Shown piece by piece: positions 44,898 through 54,756 of a stretch of DNA of 64,000 bases. Origin of the DNA: Thaumasiovibrio sp043421945. Lineage in GTDB: Bacteria; Pseudomonadota; Gammaproteobacteria; Enterobacterales; Vibrionaceae. The notes below the pieces were generated by a model. The model ran no database searches. It was not told the DNA's origin and worked only from the letters and a program-made list of their open reading frames with translations. The position numbers and the translations under genes were made by a program. The stretch is from positions 62,001 through 126,000 of the forward strand of contig JBHOGO010000001.1 in assembly GCA_043421945.1 (NCBI GenBank), given 5' to 3'. Numbering within the stretch: the first letter of the stretch is position 1; every line of letters starts with the position of its first letter.

Positions 44898-46157
44898 TTA
44901 AAATTCTTTCTTAAGCCAATTGGTTAAACGCTGCCAAGCTGGCACGTTCATCGAACGTCGAGGTTCAACCTCAACCGTATCATACAATTGACTTTCCTTT
45001 CCGTAGTACAGCAAACCAACGGCTGTCGCATAAGTGGGTGCTTTTACATATTCTGTTAAGCCATTGACACCAACAGGTTTACCTAAACGCACTTGATTAC
45101 GAAAAACGCGTTCAGCGCATTCCACTAACCCATCAATTTGCGCCGCTCCACCTGTTAACACAATACCCGCGGCCAGATGATGCTTATGACCTGCACTACG
45201 CATTTGTTCTTCTACCGCGACCAACTTCTGTTTTACTAGCCCTAGTAATTCACTGTATCTCGGCTCTATCACTTCTGCTAATGTCTGGCTTTGCAAGCTA
45301 CGTGACGGTCGACCTCCAACACTCGGTACATCAACTTTCGCATCTTTACTAACGAGCTCACTCAGCGCACAGCCAAACTTCACTTTAATCTCTTCTGCGT
45401 TACTTGGGGGTGTTCCAAACGCATAAGCGATATCACTTGTTACCGCATTACCCGCATAAGGCACCACTTCAGCATGGCGTAACGCACCACCACTCCATAC
45501 CGCCATATCCATTGTGCCGCCACCAATATCGACAACACAAACACCGAGTTCTTTTTCATCTTCTGTTAGCACCGCGTAACTGGATGCTAGCCCAGAGAAA
45601 ATGAGTTGATCTACTTTCAATCCGCAGCGCTCAACAGCCTTCTCTATATTACGTGCCATATCGTTGTGGCAAGTAATCATATGGACATTAGCGTGCATTC
45701 TAACACCCGATAATCCAACAGGGTTTTTGATTCCCTCTTGAAAATCAATCGCAAACTCTTGCGGGATGATATGCAATGTCCGTAATTCATCGCTGAGTTT
45801 TACAGACTTTGCAGTGTGAATGACGTTATCTACGTCATCCTGCGTGACCTCTTTGTCAGAAATTGGCACCATACCGTTTTCTGTCATGCAATTTATATGC
45901 TTACCTGACAAAGAAAGAAAAACGGATTCTATCTGACAATCTGCAATCAACTCCGCTTGATCAATAGCGCGTTGTACCGACTTAACCACTGACTCGAGAT
46001 CGTTTACCCCTCCCTTGTCCATACCGCGGGACGGGCTGTCTCCATGACCAATAATATTAATCGTATTGTCAGGTAATACTTCCCCGACTAATGCTGTCAC
46101 CTTCGAGGTGCCGATATCCAATCCGACTATCAATTGCTTATCCGTTGACTTGGTCAT
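44898..46157 (-). CDS. ftsA: Cell division protein FtsA
   Basis: FtsA is an actin-like ATPase that tethers FtsZ to the membrane. The 419-aa product has an actin fold with VGLDIGTSKVTALVGE near 10-25, the SHS2 (1C) domain, DIGGGTMDMAVW near 209-220, and a C-terminal amphipathic helix (WQRLTNWLKKEF). It lies between ftsQ and ftsZ. Confidence 0.97.
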   Translation of the reverse strand: MTKSTDKQLIVGLDIGTSKVTALVGEVLPDNTINIIGHGDSPSRGMDKGGVNDLESVVKSVQRAIDQAELIADCQIESVFLSLSGKHINCMTENGMVPISDKEVTQDDVDNVIHTAKSVKLSDELRTLHIIPQEFAIDFQEGIKNPVGLSGVRMHANVHMITCHNDMARNIEKAVERCGLKVDQLIFSGLASSYAVLTEDEKELGVCVVDIGGGTMDMAVWSGGALRHAEVVPYAGNAVTSDIAYAFGTPPSNAEEIKVKFGCALSELVSKDAKVDVPSVGGRPSRSLQSQTLAEVIEPRYSELLGLVKQKLVAVEEQMRSAGHKHHLAAGIVLTGGAAQIDGLVECAERVFRNQVRLGKPVGVNGLTEYVKAPTYATAVGLLYYGKESQLYDTVEVEPRRSMNVPAWQRLTNWLKKEF

Positions 46158-46169
46158 GCTATCTCTATA

Positions 46170-46913
46170 CTAATTATTCTCTGTCGACTGCCAACCAACA
46201 GCAGCACCAGTATCGTATCGCAAATCCACATATTCGATAGCGCGATCGCTACTATTCAGCTCTGGATATAACGTTATAAACCTCATCAAACGCTCATTAA
46301 TAGAACGTCGACCGAGCTCCAGGCGAATACCATTATTTAGCCATACTCGCCAAGCTCGTCGAGAACTCAGGGATAAGCCTTCAATACTTACCCCCAATAC
46401 AGCCAATTGAGACTCCATGGCTTTCCACTCACTCATCACCAATTCGCTAGTACCTTCAGGTCCTTCTAGTCGAACCAAGCTTTCAAGTTCTGCCGCACGA
46501 GCGACAAACACTTCACCATACGTGTTGAGCAAAGCATCATCATGCCAACGTGCTAACGGTTCGTGTTCAACCAAATACACTTTTAGCGTTTCTGGCCACT
46601 GTTTTCTTACCGAGGCACTAGCGACCCAAGGTAGCGATTCAATCGCTGCCTGAATACCTCCGACGTCTTGGGTCATAAAACTTCCCAAGTCACCCGACTG
46701 TAATATGGCTTCTCGCACATCATCGGTGGCAAGATACGTTAGGTCACCTTGAATCACTAAGTTTGCCAGTGGCAGACGATTGGCATCTGTCATCCATTGT
46801 ACTACTGAGATGAACATCCCCAATATCAGCACAACAACAAGAATGAAAAAGCCGAGTGAACCGTAATGCTGCCAGTCAACCTGGTTTCTTTCTATCACTG
46901 CATTCTCTGCCAT
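46170..46913 (-). CDS. ftsQ: Cell division protein FtsQ
   Basis: FtsQ is a bitopic divisome scaffold that binds FtsB and FtsL. The 247-aa product has a short cytoplasmic part, one membrane helix (about residues 18-40, LGFFILVVVLILGMFISVV), a POTRA domain (LVIQGDLTYLATDDVREAI) and a beta domain (YVDLRYDTGAAVGW at the end). It is separated from murC by 196 bp without the ddlB gene often found there, and has its own candidate promoter in that gap. Confidence 0.94.
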   Translation of the reverse strand: MAENAVIERNQVDWQHYGSLGFFILVVVLILGMFISVVQWMTDANRLPLANLVIQGDLTYLATDDVREAILQSGDLGSFMTQDVGGIQAAIESLPWVASASVRKQWPETLKVYLVEHEPLARWHDDALLNTYGEVFVARAAELESLVRLEGPEGTSELVMSEWKAMESQLAVLGVSIEGLSLSSRRAWRVWLNNGIRLELGRRSINERLMRFITLYPELNSSDRAIEYVDLRYDTGAAVGWQSTENN

Positions 46914-46978
46914 TCATTCCTCGCCAAATGCATCCCGATTCACAGGTTGGTTAGCTTAAACAGAATTACAGATGATCG

Positions 46979-47007
46979 ATTATACCGACCCTCAGTGTTC
47001 TCTCCAA
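46979..47007 (-). promoter_or_regulatory. Candidate promoter of ftsQAZ
   Basis: On the minus strand TTGGAG is followed by a 17-bp spacer and a perfect TATAAT (46979-46984). It lies about 65 bp upstream of ftsQ in the gap after murC, which fits separate expression of ftsQAZ. Confidence 0.6.
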
Positions 47008-47109
47008 CCATTGTAATGCTTTTCAGCATAGTTAATGCAAACAAACATCCATTTTTTGTTCTATTTCCGTTCACATTTCACACTCTGCGTTAGCATGAAA
47101 CTCAACCAC

Positions 47110-48576
47110 TTACACTACCTTCTGTTGCATATTTGTGATATTCAGTTCGAAATCTGCTAACTCACGGGCTATCTTGCCTACATCTCCGGCACCTTGCGTC
47201 AATATCAGGTCATTATCTTCGAGAAGATTTGCTAAAGTACCTGGCAAATTTTCTTTGTCTGCGACAAAGATAGGATCTAACTTTCCGCGAGCTCTGATGG
47301 TACGACAAAGTGCCCGACCATCAGCACCCGGTATCGGTGCTTCACCAGCAGAATAAACGTCAAGCATGACTAAGACATCCACTTTATCGAGTACGTTGGC
47401 AAAATCATCATATAAATCACGCGTACGACTATAGCGATGAGGCTGGAAAACCATGACTAAACGACGATCAGGCCAACCTGCTCTCGCAGCATCAATGGTT
47501 ACATCAACTTCGCTAGGGTGATGGCCATAATCATCCACCAGCATCACTTGGCCATTGCCTGAGTCAAATTCGCCAAGATGATCAAAGCGACGACCGGTTC
47601 CAGCAAAAGTGGCTAAGGCATTTAAGATCGCTTCATCGGCAACCTCTTCTTCGCTTGCAACCGCAATCGCAGCAGCAGCATTTAGTGCGTTATGCTTACC
47701 CGGTACATTTAAAGTAATGTTCAAGGTAGGTCGATCACGTCGCTCAATCGAAAAATGCCCTTGCTGCCCCGTTTGGCGGTAATGGCTAATACGGACATCA
47801 GCATCATCAGAGAATCCATACGTCACAACTTGACGACCAACTTGTGGTAATAGCTCTCTTACCACTGGATCGTCAATACACATTACGGCTAACCCATAGA
47901 AGGGTAAATTATGGAGGAAATCAATAAACGTCTGTTTCAAGACATTAAAGTCACCGCCATACGTTTCCATATGATCGGGTTCGATATTGGTAACAATACT
48001 AACCATCGGCTGCAAATGAAGGAAAGACGCATCACTTTCATCAGCTTCTGCAATCAAGTAACGGCTACAGCCCAAACGTGCATTGGTTCCTGCGCTTTTA
48101 ACTAGACCACCATTTACAAACGTTGGATCTAAACCTGCTTCAGAATATATCTGTGTCACCATCGCTGTCGTCGTTGTTTTGCCATGCGTTCCAGCAACAG
48201 CAATACCGTGACGATAGCGCATTAACTCTGCCAACATTTCTGCACGGCGCACAACAGGAATTCGAGATTCACGCGCAGCGATTAGCTCTTGATTGTCTGG
48301 GCTAATCGCCGTTGATACAACAACAACGCTTGCACCGTGAACATTTGATGCCTGATGACCAAAAAAGATTTTTGCACCTTTACTTTCTAAACGTGCTGTC
48401 ACTAAATTTTCAGCGATGTCAGAGCCTGTAATCTGATACCCTTCATTGATCAACACCTCAGCGATACCACTCATGCCTGCGCCACCGATCCCGACAAAGT
48501 GGATCCGTTCAACTCGGCGCATCTCTGGCACCATAGTACGAATCTTTGCTAACTGCTGATTATCAAGTTTACCCAT
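47110..48576 (-). CDS. murC: UDP-N-acetylmuramate--L-alanine ligase MurC
   Basis: MurC adds L-alanine to UDP-MurNAc. The 488-aa product has the Rossmann motif FVGIGGAGMSGIAE near 25-38, P-loop GTHGKTTT, and the Mur ligase central and C-terminal domains. The frame is open to 48636 inside murG, but the ATG at 48576 lies 13 bp after the murG stop and gives MGKLDNQQLAKIRTMVPEMR, as in homologues. Confidence 0.96.
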   Translation of the reverse strand: MGKLDNQQLAKIRTMVPEMRRVERIHFVGIGGAGMSGIAEVLINEGYQITGSDIAENLVTARLESKGAKIFFGHQASNVHGASVVVVSTAISPDNQELIAARESRIPVVRRAEMLAELMRYRHGIAVAGTHGKTTTTAMVTQIYSEAGLDPTFVNGGLVKSAGTNARLGCSRYLIAEADESDASFLHLQPMVSIVTNIEPDHMETYGGDFNVLKQTFIDFLHNLPFYGLAVMCIDDPVVRELLPQVGRQVVTYGFSDDADVRISHYRQTGQQGHFSIERRDRPTLNITLNVPGKHNALNAAAAIAVASEEEVADEAILNALATFAGTGRRFDHLGEFDSGNGQVMLVDDYGHHPSEVDVTIDAARAGWPDRRLVMVFQPHRYSRTRDLYDDFANVLDKVDVLVMLDVYSAGEAPIPGADGRALCRTIRARGKLDPIFVADKENLPGTLANLLEDNDLILTQGAGDVGKIARELADFELNITNMQQKVV

Positions 48577-48589
48577 TACTTTGCTCTCA

Positions 48590-49654
48590 TTATTTTGCAT
48601 GTGAGGTAATAACATCTGCAACGCGTTGGTCTGCATCCGTTATCGCCATCTCTCTTGCTCGTTTTGCCATTTTCAGCAAACGATCACGAGTTAATAGTGT
48701 TAGTTGTTCTGCTAATTTTTCTGCCGTTAGATCTGGTTGCTCAATCATCACGGCAGCACCTGCTGCCACCAAGTGATCGGCGTTGAGTGCTTGTTGCCTG
48801 TCTTTGTGCATAAACGGAACAAAAACCGCCCCTAATCCAGCGGCTGACAATTCTGATACGGTCAATGCACCAGAACGACATACGACAACATCAGCCCAAC
48901 GATAAGCCTCTGCAACATCATCAATAAAGTCGCTCACTTCAGCAGAAGCATTGGCATCATTGTATGCGCTAATGACCGGTTGAGATCGACCTTTTCCAGC
49001 TTGGTGTCGTACGATGGTACTATCACCCAGTAAAGCCAGTGCTTTTGGCAGCGTATCATTGAGAATCTGCGCGCCTTGGCTTCCTCCAGTAACGAGCACC
49101 CGCAAAGGTCCTGTCCGTTGTGCTAAACGAACATCAGGGTCTGCTAGTGCAACAACGTCTTGTCGTACAGGGTTACCAACAACAGGGCGATCGGGGAACG
49201 CACCAGGAAACGCCTGTAATACCGCTTTTGCCACTTTCGCTAACCACTGATTTGTTAATCCAGCAACAGCATTTTGTTCGTGTAATATCACTGGGATACC
49301 CGATAGCCAAGCAGCTATGCCACCCGGACCACTCACATACCCGCCCATCCCGAGTACCGCATCAGGCTGATAAGCTTTGATATATTGGCGCGCTTGCAAA
49401 ATAGCACCAACTATCTGAAAGGGTGCCGCAAGTAATCGCTTAATGCCTTGACCTCGAAGACCTTTCACTTTAATAAAATCAATCTCAATACCGTACTGCG
49501 GTACTAATTGAGCTTCCATACGATCAGCCGTTCCCAGCCAACGAATCTCCCAGCCTTGAGCCTGAAGATTTTTTGCAACGGCAAGTCCAGGGAAGACATG
49601 TCCCCCAGTTCCACCCGCCATGACGAGTAATTTTTTATTCTGTTTCGACGTCAT
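48590..49654 (-). CDS. murG: UDP-GlcNAc:lipid I N-acetylglucosaminyltransferase MurG
   Basis: MurG makes lipid II on the inner face of the cytoplasmic membrane. The 354-aa GT-B fold product has the glycine loops MAGGTGGHVFPGLAVA near 12-27 and MGGYVSGPGG, and the donor-binding region CRSGALTVSELSAAG. The ATG at 49654 was chosen to match the homologues (MTSKQNKKLLVMAGG); one at 49660 is also possible. It overlaps the ftsW end by 20 bp. Confidence 0.96.
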   Translation of the reverse strand: MTSKQNKKLLVMAGGTGGHVFPGLAVAKNLQAQGWEIRWLGTADRMEAQLVPQYGIEIDFIKVKGLRGQGIKRLLAAPFQIVGAILQARQYIKAYQPDAVLGMGGYVSGPGGIAAWLSGIPVILHEQNAVAGLTNQWLAKVAKAVLQAFPGAFPDRPVVGNPVRQDVVALADPDVRLAQRTGPLRVLVTGGSQGAQILNDTLPKALALLGDSTIVRHQAGKGRSQPVISAYNDANASAEVSDFIDDVAEAYRWADVVVCRSGALTVSELSAAGLGAVFVPFMHKDRQQALNADHLVAAGAAVMIEQPDLTAEKLAEQLTLLTRDRLLKMAKRAREMAITDADQRVADVITSHAK

Positions 49655-50849
49655 CTTCATTACTTTCTTGATGCCACATACTTGCAGCGACAACTCGCTG
49701 CTCATGATCAATTCGAATCAATAGCGCAACCGCTGTTGCCATAATAAACAAACTAGAGCCACCGTAACTAATTAACGGCAACGTCAGCCCTTTTGTGGGT
49801 AACAAACCCGAAGCAGCCCCGACATTAACTAAGGTTTGAAAAGCAAACCAAAAGCTCAACCCATAAGCGATATAACCGCCGAATAATTGCTGTGTCTCAA
49901 CACAACGACGACCAATCAATAGAGCTTTAAAAACCAGACCAAATAGCAACGCTAATACAGCGGTAACACCAAGTAGTCCGAGCTCTTCTGCCAATACAGA
50001 GAAAACAAAGTCAGTATGAGCTTCAGGCAAGTACTCTAGTTTTTGAATAGAGTTACCCAAACCTTGTCCCCACCAATCACCGCGGCCAAATGCCATCAGT
50101 GATTGGGTAAGTTGGTATCCACTCCCAAATGGGTCACTCCACGGATCCATAAAAGAAGCTAATCGTTGAAGTCGGTACGGCGCAGCCATAATCATACCGC
50201 CAACGGCTAATCCTGCCGCCATGACCAAGACAATAAACTGCCACAACTTAGCGCCAGCCATGAAAAGCATTCCTATAGTGATGATCAACATCACCACAAA
50301 AGAGCCAAAGTCAGGCTGCAAAAGGAGCAATGCGCCCATCGATGCCAACACACTCATGGGTTTAAAGAAGCCACTGTAGAAGTTACTTCTCACCGCATCA
50401 TGACGTCGCACTAAATACCCAGACAAGAAAACCAGCAGGGCTAACTTCGCCAGCTCCGCAGGCTGCAAATTAAATAGTCCCAGAGGGATCCAGCGTTGTG
50501 CACCATTCACCGTATTACCAATAAAAAGCACAACAACGAGCAATAACAATGAGATAAGCAGTAAAGGCCCACTGATTTGCATCCAGCGCGTTAAAGGCAC
50601 TTGTACTACAACCGAACCAATAATTAGCGATCCAATCAGAAAAATACCGTGCCGTATCGCAAAATAGAGCGGTTGTCCTGTTAGACGGGTAGCAACAGGC
50701 TCAGAAGCGGATGTCACTGTCACTAGCCCTACTAACATCAAGGCAAAGATAAGCCAAACCAAATGACGGTCATACCAACAGGTCTCCTCTGGCTGTTGAA
50801 GCCATTCTCGTCCTCGTGCTGATATTGATGCCAGTTGAGTCACTATCAT
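49635..50849 (-). CDS. ftsW: Peptidoglycan glycosyltransferase FtsW (SEDS family)
   Basis: FtsW polymerises lipid II at the septum with its partner FtsI. The 404-aa product has about ten membrane segments and the SEDS landmarks RWIPLGLFNLQPAELAK near 122-138, PDFGS near 183-187, and GLTLPLISYGGSS near 359-371. Its start overlaps the murD stop by four bases (ATGA). Confidence 0.96.
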   Translation of the reverse strand: MIVTQLASISARGREWLQQPEETCWYDRHLVWLIFALMLVGLVTVTSASEPVATRLTGQPLYFAIRHGIFLIGSLIIGSVVVQVPLTRWMQISGPLLLISLLLLVVVLFIGNTVNGAQRWIPLGLFNLQPAELAKLALLVFLSGYLVRRHDAVRSNFYSGFFKPMSVLASMGALLLLQPDFGSFVVMLIITIGMLFMAGAKLWQFIVLVMAAGLAVGGMIMAAPYRLQRLASFMDPWSDPFGSGYQLTQSLMAFGRGDWWGQGLGNSIQKLEYLPEAHTDFVFSVLAEELGLLGVTAVLALLFGLVFKALLIGRRCVETQQLFGGYIAYGLSFWFAFQTLVNVGAASGLLPTKGLTLPLISYGGSSLFIMATAVALLIRIDHEQRVVAASMWHQESNEDDVETE

Positions 50850-52192
50850 AGTGATAACTCACCATTATGCTGTGCTGCTAAATGAACAAAATGTTCACCA
50901 CGCTTCATAAAGTTAGGAAACTGGTCAAAGCTCGCACAAGCTGGCGACAACAAAATCATATCGCCTTGATCGGCATTCTTGAAAGCTATCTCAACAGCTT
51001 CATCCATCGTCTCAGTTTGCACACTATTCTCAACGAGGTCAGCAAAGGCCTCTGCATCTCGACCATAGCAATACAAATTAACAGGTAACGGTGCCAACAC
51101 ATCCCCTAATTCAGAAAAGTCTGCGCCTTTACCATCACCGCCGACAAGTAGATGTAACGCACCATCAAGTTGAAGGCCTTTTAATGCTGCAGCCGTACTG
51201 GCTAAGTTTGTCGCTTTGGAGTCATTAACCCAACGAACCCCTTCTTTCTCAAGAACCAACTGGCAACGATGCGGCAAACCACCATATTGCTTCATTGCAG
51301 TGATCGCCCCTTCTCGAGGGACGCTAGCGGCATCAGCAAGTGCCAATGCAGCAAGACAATTAGCCACATTATGTCGACCAACTAGCGCAATTTCAGCAGT
51401 ACGTAATACGGGTTTACCATGGGCTGTTAGCCACTCTTCGTCAGCGATATCCGTGACACAATATTGTGCCCGGTCAAAACCGAATGTATTGATAGGAAGA
51501 TGAGAAGATGCATATTGCTTCGTCGGCCATGTCGCACTCTCTGCTTGATTGACCACCGCACGTTGTGCATGAGAAAAGATACGTTGCTTAGCATTGGCGT
51601 AATCAGCAAAGCTATCGTAGCGATCCATGTGATCTTCACTAAGGTTCAAGTATGCCGCTGCAACCACCTCTAAAGAGGAGGTCGTCTCTAATTGAAAGCT
51701 CGACAATTCTAAGACATATAACGCGTGATCATTCTCGAGTAAATCGAGTGCTGGGACGCCAATATTGCCTCCGACCCCAACATCAACACCTGCGCTTTGC
51801 GCCATTTCACCAAGTAAACTCGTTACCGTGCTTTTACCATTAGATCCTGTAATGGCAATGACTGGCTTCTGACAAGCCCATGCAAACAGCTCAATATCAC
51901 CCACAATACGAATACCAGCTTGCTGCGCTTGCTGCAATTCAGGGGTCGCTAGTGCGATGCCTGGGCTCGCGACAATAAGGTCAGCCGCCAGCAGCGCATC
52001 CATATCCCAATGTCCTGCGCTTAATTGCACAGATGTTGGTAGTTCATCAACACCCGGAGGGTGACTACGAGTATCAATGACACAGATATCAAACTCTGAA
52101 CTTGGTAGTCGTTGTAAATGACGAACGATCGACAGCCCGGTCATTCCTAAACCGATCACCACTACCTTATGAATAGCCGCCCACTCTGCCAT
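50846..52192 (-). CDS. murD: UDP-N-acetylmuramoyl-L-alanine--D-glutamate ligase MurD
   Basis: MurD adds D-glutamate to the peptidoglycan precursor. The 448-aa product has an N-terminal UDP-binding domain (VVVIGLGMTGLSIV), P-loop ITGSNGKST near 114-122, and the C-terminal ligase domain (LLVGGDGKGADF). An AGGGA ribosome binding site precedes the ATG; a nine-bp hairpin sits just ahead of it. Confidence 0.96.
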   Translation of the reverse strand: MAEWAAIHKVVVIGLGMTGLSIVRHLQRLPSSEFDICVIDTRSHPPGVDELPTSVQLSAGHWDMDALLAADLIVASPGIALATPELQQAQQAGIRIVGDIELFAWACQKPVIAITGSNGKSTVTSLLGEMAQSAGVDVGVGGNIGVPALDLLENDHALYVLELSSFQLETTSSLEVVAAAYLNLSEDHMDRYDSFADYANAKQRIFSHAQRAVVNQAESATWPTKQYASSHLPINTFGFDRAQYCVTDIADEEWLTAHGKPVLRTAEIALVGRHNVANCLAALALADAASVPREGAITAMKQYGGLPHRCQLVLEKEGVRWVNDSKATNLASTAAALKGLQLDGALHLLVGGDGKGADFSELGDVLAPLPVNLYCYGRDAEAFADLVENSVQTETMDEAVEIAFKNADQGDMILLSPACASFDQFPNFMKRGEHFVHLAAQHNGELSL

Positions 52193-52206
52193 AACGTCCC
52201 TTTCTT

Positions 52207-52233
52207 GCTCGTCAACTCAATCGATTAACGAGC
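52207..52233 (-). other. Hairpin in the mraY-murD junction, ahead of the murD ribosome binding site
   Basis: GCTCGTCAA and TTAACGAGC pair over nine bp (one G-U in RNA) around a nine-base loop, ending about five nt before the AGGGA site. No T-run follows. It may influence murD translation or mRNA stability. Confidence 0.45.
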
Positions 52234-52258
52234 GAATATTGATTCAAAAAATTAATAA

Positions 52259-53341
52259 TTAGCGCACTTTCAACGTCGCTAGTGCAATCAGTACCAACAT
52301 CAATGTAATAATCCAAAAGCGCACGATAACACGTGGCTCTGGCCAGCCTTTTAGCTCATAGTGATGATGGATGGGCGCCATACGGAAAATCCGTTGCCCA
52401 CGCAGCTTATAAGAGCCGACTTGTAAGATAACGGAAACAGTTTCCATCACGAACACGCCGCCCATAATAACCAAGAGTAATTCTTGTCGAACAAGCACCG
52501 CTATCGTCCCTAACGCGCCGCCTAGCGCTAATGAACCTACATCGCCCATGAAAACTTGCGCTGGGTAGGTGTTAAACCATAAGAAGCCAAGGCCCGCACC
52601 GACTATTGCAGTACAAACTACCACCAGCTCACTCGCATCTCGCAAGTAAGGAATGTGTAGGTATTCCGCAAAATTCACATTACCTGTTGCCCAAGCAACA
52701 AAAGACATGCCGCCAGCAACCATCACGGTTGGCATGATCGCTAAGCCATCCAAGCCATCCGTCAAGTTGACGGCATTACTGGTACCCACGATCACAAAAT
52801 AGGTGAAGACAATATAAAACAGACCAAGCTGTGGCATCACATCTTTAAAAAATGGGACAACTAATTGAGTCGCAGCGGTATCTTTACCGTACATATAGAG
52901 AGCAAAGGCAACAACAAGCGCGATGACCGACTGCCAAAAATACTTCCAACGCGCAATGAGACCATCGGTATTTTTCCGGACAACCTTTCGATAGTCATCA
53001 ACAAACCCGACGGCACCAAACCCTAGCATGACAAAAAGCACAGCCCAGACATACGCATTCGTTAGGTCTGTCCATAACAAGACAGTGACGGTGATGGCAG
53101 TCAAAATCATGATGCCCCCCATCGTTGGTGTACCGCGTTTACTAAAGTGTGATTCAGGGCCATCATGACGAACAACTTGTCCGATCTGGAGCATCTGTAG
53201 TCGTGCAATTAAACGTGGTCCCATCCAAAGTGAGATCATTAATGCGGTTAATACACTAACAATCGCTCGGAATGTCAGGTACTCAAACAAGCGGAAAAAT
53301 GGCATATACTGCTCTAAATGCCCCGCTAACCATAAAATCAT
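52259..53341 (-). CDS. mraY: Phospho-N-acetylmuramoyl-pentapeptide transferase MraY
   Basis: MraY transfers phospho-MurNAc-pentapeptide to undecaprenyl phosphate, forming lipid I. The 360-aa product has about ten membrane segments, the motifs SKRGTPTMGGIMI near 67-79, FVDDYRKV near 112-119, NAVNLTDGLDGLA near 188-200, FMGDVGSLALG near 264-274, and the C-terminal MAPIHHHYELKGW. The start overlaps the murF stop by four bases. Confidence 0.97.
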   Translation of the reverse strand: MILWLAGHLEQYMPFFRLFEYLTFRAIVSVLTALMISLWMGPRLIARLQMLQIGQVVRHDGPESHFSKRGTPTMGGIMILTAITVTVLLWTDLTNAYVWAVLFVMLGFGAVGFVDDYRKVVRKNTDGLIARWKYFWQSVIALVVAFALYMYGKDTAATQLVVPFFKDVMPQLGLFYIVFTYFVIVGTSNAVNLTDGLDGLAIMPTVMVAGGMSFVAWATGNVNFAEYLHIPYLRDASELVVVCTAIVGAGLGFLWFNTYPAQVFMGDVGSLALGGALGTIAVLVRQELLLVIMGGVFVMETVSVILQVGSYKLRGQRIFRMAPIHHHYELKGWPEPRVIVRFWIITLMLVLIALATLKVR

Positions 53342-54756
53342 TGCACTGTCTCCTGCAACGCATTAACAACATCTTCCATACGGGCACTGCGGCCCCCTTT
53401 TACCAAAATGGTCATGGCATCCGTTGACAATAACGCTACTTTTTCTAATAAATGTTCAATTAAATCAGTTTTGCTTTCAAAGTGATGACCGCTGCTCATC
53501 TCACTGATCACTCGGCTATCAGTGCCATAAGTGAGCACTGTATCAAAATGTTTCATCGCGGCGTATTCTGCAATACTTTGATGCAAATGGGCACTCTCTT
53601 TACCCAATTCTTTCATATCACCCAGAATTAAAACTCGATGATGCTTATAGCTGGCGAGTAAATCGATGGCTGCTCGCATCGCCGGGACACTCGCGTTATA
53701 GGTATCATCGATCACCGTAATTTGATCACACAGGTGTTTGACATTAACGCGCCCTGAAACATTATTCATTGCCGTCAAACCCGCGTTAATTTGCGCCAGC
53801 GTCGCACCCGCTTCTTGCGCTAATGCCGCTGCAGCCAGGGCATTCGCAACATTGTGCTGACCGGGTACGGACAAAGCGACTTCAACACATCCCTTAGGGG
53901 TATGAAGATCAAAAATAGAGGCCGCATTGGCATCCATTCGAATATTCTTGGCATGAAAGTCGGCACTTTCATCGGAGACAGAGAAAGTCACTACCCGCTT
54001 ATCAGCCAGTGAGTCATTCCAGTGAGGGAGCCCGTGACTGTCGAGATTAACAATGGCCGTTCCGCCCTCTATGAGGCCATCGAATATTTCGCCTTTTGCC
54101 CTAGCGACGCCCTCTAAGGAGCCAAATCCCTCAAGGTGTGCTTCGGCAATATTATTCACTAATGCAACCTGAGGCTTTACCAGCTGGGCAGTATAATCAA
54201 TCTCTCTAAGGTGGTTCGCACCAAGCTCAATCACTGCATATTGATGCTGTCCCTCAAGCCTTAACAACGTCAGAGGGACGCCAATATCATTATTGAAGTT
54301 CCCATTTGTCGCCAGTACTGCACCGCGAGAGCTGAGGATGGAAGCGACCATCTCTTTCACGGTCGTTTTGCCACAACTTCCCGTCAAGGCAAGTGTATAA
54401 GGCTGTAGACTCGATTTAACCCAAGCACCCAGCATACCTAGTGCTAACCGCGTATCTTTAACAAGTAATTGTGGTAATGAACTCTCGACGAGCTGATGAA
54501 CCAATATCGCTGATGCACCTTTCTCTGCAGCTTGCTCAACAAACTGATGCGCATCAAATCGCTCTCCCTTAAGCGCAACAAATAAACTTCCAGCCGTCAA
54601 TTGGCGAGTATCTGTCGAGACATGGTCGATCACCGCATCGCCGTCATTGTCTCTACTTTGAGCACTCAAGCTAGCATCAACGTTCCCCCCCAGGCTTGGG
54701 AGAATAAGTTCTGCATCCAAAGCTTCTGCTAACTGAGATAACGACGTCGGTATCAT
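53338..54756 (-). CDS. murF: UDP-MurNAc-tripeptide--D-alanyl-D-alanine ligase MurF
   Basis: MurF adds D-Ala-D-Ala to complete the UDP-MurNAc-pentapeptide. The 472-aa product has P-loop LTGSCGKTTVKEM near 123-135, the NNDIGVPLTLLRL segment, and the GDMKELG motif in the C-terminal domain. A GGAGGT ribosome binding site lies inside the end of murE, whose stop overlaps the murF ATG by four bases. The D-Ala-D-Ala ligase gene itself is not in the window. Confidence 0.96.
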   Translation of the reverse strand: MIPTSLSQLAEALDAELILPSLGGNVDASLSAQSRDNDGDAVIDHVSTDTRQLTAGSLFVALKGERFDAHQFVEQAAEKGASAILVHQLVESSLPQLLVKDTRLALGMLGAWVKSSLQPYTLALTGSCGKTTVKEMVASILSSRGAVLATNGNFNNDIGVPLTLLRLEGQHQYAVIELGANHLREIDYTAQLVKPQVALVNNIAEAHLEGFGSLEGVARAKGEIFDGLIEGGTAIVNLDSHGLPHWNDSLADKRVVTFSVSDESADFHAKNIRMDANAASIFDLHTPKGCVEVALSVPGQHNVANALAAAALAQEAGATLAQINAGLTAMNNVSGRVNVKHLCDQITVIDDTYNASVPAMRAAIDLLASYKHHRVLILGDMKELGKESAHLHQSIAEYAAMKHFDTVLTYGTDSRVISEMSSGHHFESKTDLIEHLLEKVALLSTDAMTILVKGGRSARMEDVVNALQETVQ

